Under the pieces are notes generated by a model. The model was not told where the DNA came from and searched no databases. It saw nothing but the letters and a program-made list of their open reading frames with translations. A DNA stretch of 64,000 bases, from the NCBI GenBank assembly GCA_023386585.1, contig JAEWJM010000025.1:62001-126000 (forward strand). Direction: 5' to 3'. Shown here in pieces: positions 57,991 through 64,000 of this stretch (position 1 is the stretch's first letter; every line of letters starts with the position of its first letter). The DNA comes from Bacteroidota bacterium (lineage in GTDB: Bacteria; Bacteroidota; Bacteroidia; Flavobacteriales; Flavobacteriaceae). The translations under genes and the position numbers were made by a program.

Positions 57991-58049
57991 GTTTTTGGCT
58001 ATATATTTGCAAAAGGTTTCGTAATTTTACGAATACCAAATTTGCGACC

Positions 58050-58355
58050 ATGAAAAAACACTACATTTTTATACTTTTCTTTTGTCTTTTGACTGCTTCG
58101 CTCACCGCTCAGGAAGGTAAACCTTCAGACGGTTTGAGCTTTTATCCAAATCCGGTTAGCAACGGAAAAATCTTTATTACTTCGAAATCGTCACTGGAAA
58201 AAGAAGTTACGATTTTTGATGTGCTTGGCAAAAAAGTGCTGCAGACGGTAATCAATTCACGTGAATTGAATGTTTCCAATTTATCTCCCGGTGTTTACAT
58301 AATCAAAATCAGGGAAGAAGACGCCACCGCAACCCGTAAACTGATTATCAAATAA
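58050..58355 (+). CDS. Mini-protein: signal peptide joined directly to a T9SS sorting domain
   Basis: A 101-residue protein. Signal peptide MKKHYIFILFFCLLTASLTAQ is followed after nine residues by a complete type A T9SS C-terminal domain: LSFYPNPVSNGKIFIT, VTIFDVLGKKVLQ, LNVSNLSPGVYIIKI and TRKLIIK. There is no passenger domain. The CTD is close in sequence to that of the next gene. It may be a decoy or modulator of the secretion system, or the remnant of a longer cargo gene; the intact start and signal peptide argue against random decay. Confidence 0.85.
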   Translation: MKKHYIFILFFCLLTASLTAQEGKPSDGLSFYPNPVSNGKIFITSKSSLEKEVTIFDVLGKKVLQTVINSRELNVSNLSPGVYIIKIREEDATATRKLIIK

Positions 58356-58445
58356 CTGAGTTTAACGATAATTTTACACGGATTGTTTTTAACACCGAAA
58401 TTTACTTAATATATTTGCCTTCAAATTCACAATTAAAATTTTAAG

Positions 58446-59441
58446 ATGAAAAAACTTTACACTCTATCTGCATTGATTATGACTGTTGCGTCTTTCGCAC
58501 AGGCAACCGATACCTTCACAGGCACCGGCGCATTAAATGCAAACGGATGGTCAACACATAGCGGTGCGACTCCAGGCCAGCTTGTTATTGTACCTGGTTC
58601 TATTACTTATCCTGGCCTTACACCAACAGGAAACAAAACTCAGATCGTTGCCGGTAACTCGGAAGACGTTAACCTTGCTTCTGCAGCAGCAATTACTACT
58701 GCCGGCTATTACTCAGCGACACTTAATGTATTGAATACAGACGGTCTTGCGCCAAATTCAGACGCGGTAGGTAACTACTTTCTTATGTTTGGTTCAACTG
58801 CCGGTACAACTGGCGTAACTGTTTTCAACGGAAGGCTTTATGTTCGTGCTGGTGCAACTGCAAACACATACAACCTTGGCGTCCTTAATGGTAGCGGCGG
58901 TACAGCTTCTCCAACTTGGGCTGCAACCGATTACGCTGTTGGAACTCCGATTTTCGCGGTTGTTAAGTTTGATCTTGCTTCAAATACTGCAAGCCTTTTT
59001 GTTAACCCGGCACTTGGCGGTTCAGAAGGTACTGCAACGGTAACCAATGCTACAGGATCTACTGCAGCTCCGGCTCAACTTGCAAGCATCGCAATCCGTC
59101 AGGCAGGAAATGCAACTGCAGGAACAGGAAACATCGAAATCGATGATGTTCGTATCGCATCAACATGGGAATACGTAACTTCTGCTGCGCTTCGTACCAA
59201 TCAAAACAGCATTTCAGGTTTGTCAGTTTATCCAAACCCGGTAACCAACGGCAACCTTTACATCACTACTGATAACAACAGCGTTAAATCGATTGTAATC
59301 TACGACATACTTGGAAAAGTTGTTGTGAAAGCTACTGTAACAGAGCAGCCAGTGAATGTAAGCAACCTGAATGGTGGAGTTTACGTAGTAAAAATCACTG
59401 AAGAAGGAAAAACTGCTACAAGGAAACTTGTTATAAAGTAA
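58446..59441 (+). CDS. Secreted protein with type IX secretion sorting domain
   Basis: A 331-residue exported protein. Signal peptide MKKLYTLSALIMTVASFAQ. Passenger ~residues 20-245 rich in Ala, Thr, Gly and Asn, with short strands (TDTFTGTGALNANGWSTHSG; SIAIRQAGNATAGTGNIEIDDVRI). It looks like a concanavalin/LamG-like beta-sandwich. The C-terminal ~75 residues are a type A CTD (LSVYPNPVTNGNLYIT ... GVYVVKI ... TRKLVIK). Codon use is biased toward the GCT/ACT type, as in a highly expressed gene. Binding partner unknown. Confidence 0.88.
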   Translation: MKKLYTLSALIMTVASFAQATDTFTGTGALNANGWSTHSGATPGQLVIVPGSITYPGLTPTGNKTQIVAGNSEDVNLASAAAITTAGYYSATLNVLNTDGLAPNSDAVGNYFLMFGSTAGTTGVTVFNGRLYVRAGATANTYNLGVLNGSGGTASPTWAATDYAVGTPIFAVVKFDLASNTASLFVNPALGGSEGTATVTNATGSTAAPAQLASIAIRQAGNATAGTGNIEIDDVRIASTWEYVTSAALRTNQNSISGLSVYPNPVTNGNLYITTDNNSVKSIVIYDILGKVVVKATVTEQPVNVSNLNGGVYVVKITEEGKTATRKLVIK

Positions 59442-59460
59442 GCTTTTTTTATACAGATCA

Positions 59461-59484
59461 AAGCCCCGTTATCGGGGCTTTTTT
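59461..59484 (+). terminator. Terminator after the T9SS cargo gene
   Basis: AAGCCCCG-ttat-CGGGGCTT stem followed by TTTT; it ends 8 bp before the next ATG. Confidence 0.85.
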
Positions 59485-59492
59485 ATTTCATC

Positions 59493-60473
59493 ATGATAAA
59501 TAAAGACGACATATTTTCGATCGCCGGCAAGAAGCAATTCGACAAGATTGCATTGAAAGTATTTCGACACCAGTATCAAACGAATTCTGACTACCGAGAA
59601 TTCTGCGACTATTTGCAGGTTATTCCCGAACAAGTCAAAACCATTGCTGAAATTCCGTTCCTTCCGATCGAATTTTTTAAGTCCCGCGAGATCCTGTCCT
59701 CAACTGAAAATGCGGAAATAACCTTTACCAGCAGCGGAACGACCGGTATGTCAACAAGCCGGCATCTGGTAACCGATCTTTCGGTCTATGAAGAAAGCTT
59801 CCGGCGCGGATTTTCCCACTTTTACGGCGATATCGAAAACTATGTTGTATTGGCGCTGCTTCCATCCTATCTGGAACGTGAAGGTTCATCGTTGGTCTAT
59901 ATGGTGGAAGATATGATCCGGAAATCTAAAAAGTCGGAAAGCGGATTTTATCTGCACGATCTGGATAAACTTGCAGTGCAGCTGGCAGAACTCGACGAGC
60001 GTGGCGAAAATGTGCTTTTAATAGGTGTTACCTACGGATTGCTTGACTTAATTGAAAAAAGAAAATTCAACCTTCGCAATACAATCGTTATGGAAACTGG
60101 CGGAATGAAAGGCAAGCGCCGGGAAATGATCCGCGAGGAATTGCACAAAGTTTTATGCGATGGATTTGGCGTAACAGCAATTCATTCTGAATACGGGATG
60201 ACGGAACTGCTTTCGCAGGCCTATTCTCTTGGCTACGGTCGATTTGGATGCCCTAATTGGATGCAAATCCTGATTCGCGACACCGAAGATGCGCGTGAAT
60301 TTATCACCTGTGGAAAAACGGGTGGAATAAATGTAATCGACCTTGCCAACTACAATTCGTGCTCGTTCATCGCGACTCAGGATCTTGGGAAGGCTTACGC
60401 AGATAATACTTTTGAAGTTCTTGGCCGCTTTGATAATTCCGATATCCGAGGTTGCAACCTGATGGTAATCTAG
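59493..60473 (+). CDS. LuxE-like acyl-protein synthetase/acyltransferase
   Basis: A 326-residue adenylate-forming-like protein: IPFLPIEFFKSREILSS, the nucleotide-binding FTSSGTTGMSTSRHLVT, METGGMKGKRREMIREELH and IHSEYGMTELLSQAYS. This is the LuxE/AMP-binding family. It would activate a fatty or amino acid as an adenylate for transfer; the flavobacterial members are annotated as acyltransferases without known substrate. The gene starts right behind the terminator of the T9SS gene and overlaps the end of tyrS by four bases. Confidence 0.82.
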   Translation: MINKDDIFSIAGKKQFDKIALKVFRHQYQTNSDYREFCDYLQVIPEQVKTIAEIPFLPIEFFKSREILSSTENAEITFTSSGTTGMSTSRHLVTDLSVYEESFRRGFSHFYGDIENYVVLALLPSYLEREGSSLVYMVEDMIRKSKKSESGFYLHDLDKLAVQLAELDERGENVLLIGVTYGLLDLIEKRKFNLRNTIVMETGGMKGKRREMIREELHKVLCDGFGVTAIHSEYGMTELLSQAYSLGYGRFGCPNWMQILIRDTEDAREFITCGKTGGINVIDLANYNSCSFIATQDLGKAYADNTFEVLGRFDNSDIRGCNLMVI

Positions 60474-61771
60474 TTTACCCGAACAATAAAATAGCTTTTT
60501 TTTCCGCGTTGGAGCAAAAGGTATTTTTCGTTGATCAGGTGCGTCACATTCACGAGAAAATCTTCGCCGACTTTCTCACGATTCACCGAAATGGATTTTT
60601 CAGCCAACGCACGACGTGCTTCACCGTTTGATTTCATAAACCCGGATTTTTCATTCAGCAACGATACAATGTCAATTCCGGCCATAAGATCGGCGCGTGA
60701 AATTTCAGCCTGCGGAACTCCCTCAAAAACCTGAAGAAAGGTCTGTTCGTCGAGTGTTGCCAAATCGGAAGCTGTCGCGTTTCCGAACAAAATCGCGGAA
60801 GCTTTGACCGCTTTTTCAAGTTCGGAACGACCGTGCACGAAAACGGTAATTTCTTCTGCCAGCTTGCGCTGCAATACGCGCAGATGCGGCGCCTGTTGAT
60901 GTTCGGCGATCAATTGCTCCACTTCTAGCTGCTCCAGAAAGGTAAATATTTTGATGTATTTTTCAGCATCCGCATCAGTAGCGTTCAGCCAAAATTGATA
61001 GAACTTATAAACCGAGGTTTTATCGGCGTCCAGCCAGATATTTCCGGTTTCGGTTTTTCCGAATTTAGAGCCGTCAGCTTTTGTAATCAGCGGCGTAGTT
61101 AAGGCAAATGCTTTCGCATCAGTATTCGGATTCATGCGTCGGACCAATTCAGTACCAGTGGTAATATTTCCCCACTGATCGCTTCCGCCCATCTGCAAAA
61201 GACAATTGTAATGTTTGTTCAGATGATAAAAATCGTAGCCCTGGATAAGTTGGTAAGTGAATTCGGTGAAGGACATTCCGTCTCCGGCTTCGCCCGACAG
61301 CCTTTTCTTGACCGAATCCTTAGCCATCATATAGTTGACCGTAATACGTTTGCCGACTTCACGCGCAAAATCGATGAAGGTAAAATCTTTCATCCAATCG
61401 TAATTGTTCACCATTACCGGCGCATTTTCATTCGAATTATCAAAATCCAGAAAACGTGAAAGTACCGACCTGATTCCGGCGACATTTGTTGCAAGCGTAT
61501 TTTCGTCGAGAAGGTTTCGCTCATCTGATTTGCCTGACGGATCGCCAATCATTCCGGTAGCGCCACCAACGAGCGCAATCGGGCGGTGTCCGAAATTCTT
61601 CAAATGAACGAGCAGAATAATTTGCACCAGGCTTCCGATATGCAGCGAGTCGGCCGTAGGATCAAATCCGATATATGCGGTAGTCGACTCCTTAAGCAGT
61701 TGCTCTTCGGTTCCGGGCATGCTGTCATGGTAGAGTCCACGCCAGCGCAATTCTGCAACTAAATTCTTCAT
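60470..61771 (-). CDS. tyrS: Tyrosyl-tRNA synthetase
   Basis: A 433-residue class I synthetase: FDPTADSLHIGSLVQIILL (HIGH motif), GGSDQWGNITTGTELVRR (tyrosine specificity), LLTKADGSKFGKTETG-like KFGKT motif (KMSKS position), and a C-terminal S4 domain (SNGEARRALAEKSISVNREKV). The start is ATG 61771 with a TATCTTTG box (61788-61795) 16 bases upstream. The longer frame to 61900 is rejected for that reason. Confidence 0.95.
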   Translation of the reverse strand: MKNLVAELRWRGLYHDSMPGTEEQLLKESTTAYIGFDPTADSLHIGSLVQIILLVHLKNFGHRPIALVGGATGMIGDPSGKSDERNLLDENTLATNVAGIRSVLSRFLDFDNSNENAPVMVNNYDWMKDFTFIDFAREVGKRITVNYMMAKDSVKKRLSGEAGDGMSFTEFTYQLIQGYDFYHLNKHYNCLLQMGGSDQWGNITTGTELVRRMNPNTDAKAFALTTPLITKADGSKFGKTETGNIWLDADKTSVYKFYQFWLNATDADAEKYIKIFTFLEQLEVEQLIAEHQQAPHLRVLQRKLAEEITVFVHGRSELEKAVKASAILFGNATASDLATLDEQTFLQVFEGVPQAEISRADLMAGIDIVSLLNEKSGFMKSNGEARRALAEKSISVNREKVGEDFLVNVTHLINEKYLLLQRGKKSYFIVRVN

Positions 61772-61787
61772 CAAATAATAATTTCGG

Positions 61788-61795
61788 CAAAGATA
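61788..61795 (-). promoter_or_regulatory. -7 promoter box of tyrS (TATCTTTG)
   Basis: Perfect TAnnTTTG on the minus strand, 16 bases before the tyrS ATG; it decides the start. No T-box-like leader is seen. Confidence 0.65.
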
Positions 61796-61846
61796 GCCGC
61801 ATAATGTCAATACACAAAGGCAAATTGAAATTGCGGCCGATTCACG

Positions 61847-61854
61847 TAACTTTG
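61847..61854 (+). promoter_or_regulatory. -7 promoter box (TAACTTTG) of the SDR gene
   Basis: Only four bases separate it from the ATG at 61859, so the mRNA is probably leaderless or nearly so. Confidence 0.6.
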
Positions 61855-61858
61855 CGAA

Positions 61859-62854
61859 ATGGTTTTGGTAACAGGAAGTACAGGATTGGTCGGCTCTCAC
61901 CTGCTGCTTCGCCTAACGGCGGAAAATTATCCGGTGCGCGCGATCTACCGAACTCCCGAGGCACTTGCAAAGACCAAAAACCTCTTCCGAATCTATTGCA
62001 AGGACGACGATTTCGAAAAGATCCAATGGGTTCAGGCCGATATAACCAAAATTCCGTCACTGGAAAAAGCGTTTGAAGGCGTTGAATTTGTTTATCACTG
62101 CGCGGCATTGATTTCCTTTGATCCATACGACGAAGAAAAACTTCGCAAGGCCAACATTGAAGGCACCGCGAATATCGTTAACCTTTCACTTGATTTTAAG
62201 ATTGCCAAATTGTGTTATGTGAGCTCAGTTGCGGCTTTGGGCGATCTGAAACCGCACGAAACCGTCATTGATGAAAACACAGAATGGAATCCGGAGCGGC
62301 CGCACAGCGACTATGCGATTTCTAAATATGGCGCCGAAATGGAGATTTGGCGGGGACAACAGGAAGGATTGAAAATCGTGATCGTAAATCCTGGAATTAT
62401 TTTGGGCGCCGGATTTACCGAAAGTGGAAGCGGAGAGCTATTTTCACGTGTTGCCAAAGGCATGAAATTTTATACCCGCGGAATTACCGGATATGTCTGT
62501 GCCTCGGATGTTGTGCGCGCAATGGTTCTCCTGATGAATTCAGAGATTTCAGGCGAACGATTCGTATTGGTTTCGGAAAATATCTCTTTTCAGGAAGTCA
62601 TGAATCTCGCAGCGGATGCGCTCAGGGTCAAACGGCCTTCCATTTATGCGACTTCCTGGCTAATTGCGCTCTTGTCAACAGCCGACTGGCTTCGAGGAAT
62701 TTTCGAGAAAAAACGGGTGCTGTCAAAAGATGCAGTGCGTTCATTGCAGTCGGCGAATAGCTATTCCTCCGAAAAAATAAAGAAAGCCATGGATTTTTCG
62801 TTTTCGCCCATTAAGGAATGTGTGGCCGACGTTGCATCAAAGATGAAGTCCTGA
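61859..62854 (+). CDS. NAD(P)-dependent epimerase/dehydratase (extended SDR)
   Basis: A 331-residue extended SDR: VLVTGSTGLVGSHLLLRL (GxxGxxG), IQWVQADITKIPSLEKAFEGVEFVYHCAALISFDP, YVSSVAALG, the catalytic SDYAISKYGAEME (Y-x3-K) and VIVNPGIILGAG. The pattern resembles dihydroflavonol-reductase-like SDRs; the substrate is unknown. It may have a leaderless transcript and is convergent with the DUF4296 gene, with no gap. Confidence 0.88.
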   Translation: MVLVTGSTGLVGSHLLLRLTAENYPVRAIYRTPEALAKTKNLFRIYCKDDDFEKIQWVQADITKIPSLEKAFEGVEFVYHCAALISFDPYDEEKLRKANIEGTANIVNLSLDFKIAKLCYVSSVAALGDLKPHETVIDENTEWNPERPHSDYAISKYGAEMEIWRGQQEGLKIVIVNPGIILGAGFTESGSGELFSRVAKGMKFYTRGITGYVCASDVVRAMVLLMNSEISGERFVLVSENISFQEVMNLAADALRVKRPSIYATSWLIALLSTADWLRGIFEKKRVLSKDAVRSLQSANSYSSEKIKKAMDFSFSPIKECVADVASKMKS

Positions 62855-63250
62855 TTACCTGACCATCGGCGCCTCGGGATCAGAAGGCGGTTGCAATCCT
62901 TGCTTTTCAAGCGCTTTGTCGGCTTCTTTTTTCCTTTCTTCCAGGCGGTGCGAAACCTCATCGTACATCTTCTTATACTCGGTAAGGTCCGATGCATAAT
63001 ACTGGTCGCTTTTTGCAAATTGAAGGCTGTCGATCTTGTATTTTTCAAAAACAAACGTCCGTGGGTTGATGTTGTTTTGTTCAAGGTAAATCGGCCTCTG
63101 CGATTTTAACGCATCAAGCACGGACAGATCGTAAATGACATCAACCATTTTATCGCGTGGTATCAGGTTTTCCGGTTTCTCGACCGGGCTTTTGTTGCAC
63201 GAAATCACCATCGCGACAATTGTTATGAATAGAGATACATTTTTCATCAT
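62855..63250 (-). CDS. DUF4296 lipoprotein
   Basis: A 131-residue lipoprotein (VSLFITIVAMVISC, Cys18) with the DUF4296 pattern: KPENLIPRDKMVDVIYDLSVLDALKSQRP, then FVFEKYKIDSLQFAKSDQYYASDLTEYKKMYDEVSHRLEERKKEADKAL. Function unknown. It overlaps the dihydroorotase stop by four bases, a conserved flavobacterial arrangement. Confidence 0.9.
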   Translation of the reverse strand: MMKNVSLFITIVAMVISCNKSPVEKPENLIPRDKMVDVIYDLSVLDALKSQRPIYLEQNNINPRTFVFEKYKIDSLQFAKSDQYYASDLTEYKKMYDEVSHRLEERKKEADKALEKQGLQPPSDPEAPMVR

Positions 63251-64000
63251 CGGTTAAATTGAAGTCGCTGCCCGAATGGCTGCGAATTTACAACTCCGTT
63301 TTCATAAACGAGGTTTCCATTGACAAAAGTATGGGTCACCCGAGAATTGAAAGTAATGCCTTCCATTGGAGACCAGCCACAGTGGTAAAGGATGTTATCG
63401 GCGGCAACCTGCCATGGACTGTCCGCATCCACAATCGCCATGTCGGCAAAATAACCTTCACGAATAAACCCACGTTTCTCAATTTCAAATAAGATCGCAG
63501 GATTGTGCGACATTTTTTCCACCAACAGCTCTAGCGGCAAGTTGCGTTTTTGAAAGGAATCGAACATTGCAACAACAGCGTGCTGCACCATTGGTCCGCC
63601 CGACGGTGCCTGAAGGTACTTTTGGTTCTTTTCCTCAATCGTATGCGGCGCGTGATCGGTCGCAATAACGTCGATGCGGCCATCGATGAGCGCATTCCAA
63701 AGTGCTTCCCGGTCTTCGGCGGTTTTCACCGCAGGATTCCATTTGATGAAATTTCCTCTTTTGGCATAATCGGCATCGGAAAACCAAAGGTGGTGAATGC
63801 ATGCTTCGGCTGTGATCTTTTTTTGGATTAACGGAATGTTGTTGTCAAAGAGTTTCGTTTCCCGTGCTGTTGAAACGTGAAATATGTGAAGCCGCGCGCC
63901 CGTTGACTTTGCCAATGCCACCGCTCTTGAAGAAGACAAAAAACAAGCTTCCGCACTTCTGATAAGCGGATGCGCTTCAGGCGGAATATTGTCTCCGTAA
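63247..64000 (-). CDS. pyrC: Dihydroorotase (C-terminal part; 5' end outside window)
   Basis: The frame is open through the window end. It reads YGDNIPPEAHPLIRS, then ALAKSTGARLHIFHVSTARET (metal-binding His), TAEACIHHLWF, GRIDVIATDHAPHT (catalytic Asp and His ligands) and FADMAIVDADSPWQVAADNILYHCGWSPMEGITF. This is a class I dihydroorotase of pyrimidine synthesis; flavobacterial copies are sometimes annotated as amidohydrolase. About 250 residues are visible; the N-terminal HxH metal site lies beyond base 64000. Confidence 0.92.
   Translation of the reverse strand, partial: YGDNIPPEAHPLIRSAEACFLSSSRAVALAKSTGARLHIFHVSTARETKLFDNNIPLIQKKITAEACIHHLWFSDADYAKRGNFIKWNPAVKTAEDREALWNALIDGRIDVIATDHAPHTIEEKNQKYLQAPSGGPMVQHAVVAMFDSFQKRNLPLELLVEKMSHNPAILFEIEKRGFIREGYFADMAIVDADSPWQVAADNILYHCGWSPMEGITFNSRVTHTFVNGNLVYENGVVNSQPFGQRLQFNR

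Noticed and set aside
60470..61900. Upstream-extended tyrS
   Set aside because: The added 43 residues overlap the TATCTTTG promoter box and lack family sequence.
1..64000. CRISPR arrays
   Set aside because: The period-7 arrays and intergenic repeats are degenerate or too short, with no repeat-spacer structure and no cas genes.

Overview
The window is chromosomal DNA of a Flavobacterium-like member of the Bacteroidota. The evidence is TAnnTTTG -7 promoter boxes (for example TATCTTTG upstream of rpsP, the mvaD-like gene, tyrS and the pseudouridine synthase), type IX secretion C-terminal domains, TonB-dependent receptor architecture, a DnaE with a fused N-terminal proofreading domain, a mevalonate pathway, and DUF4296/TspO/DUF58 genes arranged as is usual in flavobacteria. 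Most of the window is ordinary, gene-dense backbone.

Layout. 1-4.4 kb: the end of a starch/maltose locus (GH31, secreted GH13), then a GDPD and a HI0933-type flavoprotein. 4.4-9.8 kb: TspO, then mevalonate/isoprenoid genes (diphosphomevalonate decarboxylase, mevalonate kinase, UbiA-type prenyltransferase), broken up by a frameshifted four-helix-bundle gene, then a pseudouridine synthase and an NTF2-like protein. 10.2-11.2 kb: LLM oxidoreductase. 11.36-21.25 kb: an AT-rich integrated element in the 3' end of tRNA-Leu(UAG), described below. 21.4-31 kb: dipeptidase, cupin, DUF4407, MmcQ, GNAT, cyclase, hemW, ruvC, and a membrane protein/glycosyltransferase pair. 31.1-42 kb: a 1009-aa T9SS cargo protein, tRNA-Asp, DUF58, thioredoxin, dnaE, RRM protein and a lipoprotein. 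42.2-50.9 kb: rpsP-rimM, trmN6, acyl-CoA dehydrogenase, an Fe-S/redox group (ferredoxin, ferredoxin reductase, NifU, Mrp), an alkyltransferase-like protein, LysE and trmB. 50.9-59.5 kb: glycosyltransferase, PhoR/PhoB-like two-component pair, TonB-dependent receptor, beta-helix lipoprotein and two T9SS-CTD proteins. 59.5-64 kb: LuxE-like protein, tyrS, SDR, DUF4296 and the 3' part of dihydroorotase.

The most interesting region is the approximately 9.86-kb element bounded by 29-bp near-identical direct repeats (attL 11358-11386, attR 21218-21246). attR contains the last bases of tRNA-Leu. Just inside each end is a G5-N6-G5 repeat that looks like an integrase arm site. The element carries a tyrosine integrase, an HTH/excisionase-like gene, and a tightly packed three-gene operon: a single-chain nuclease-methyltransferase related to type ISP/IIG enzymes but lacking a helicase, a DUF3800 protein, and a small protein that may have a RelE/BECR-type fold. 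It also carries a lipoprotein, a second integrase-like gene reduced to the catalytic domain and preceded by inverted repeats, a replication module (HTH-HUH Rep, and an acidic protein ending in an SSB-like tip) and two tiny proteins. My reading is that this is an integrative element that can replicate by a rolling-circle-type mechanism and carries a candidate three-gene defence cassette. None of this has been tested here.

The backbone outside the element is rich in intergenic repeats of three or more kinds: seven copies of a 65-143-bp GCGTTAGGGAT...GCCCGG...CGCAACGCC family, degenerate heptamer arrays in register, and two perfect 16-1-16 palindromes. A fourth short repeat (TATTTTTGACACGGGAAGGG) looks like a promoter plus a conserved start. 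The integrated element has none of these, which supports its foreign origin.
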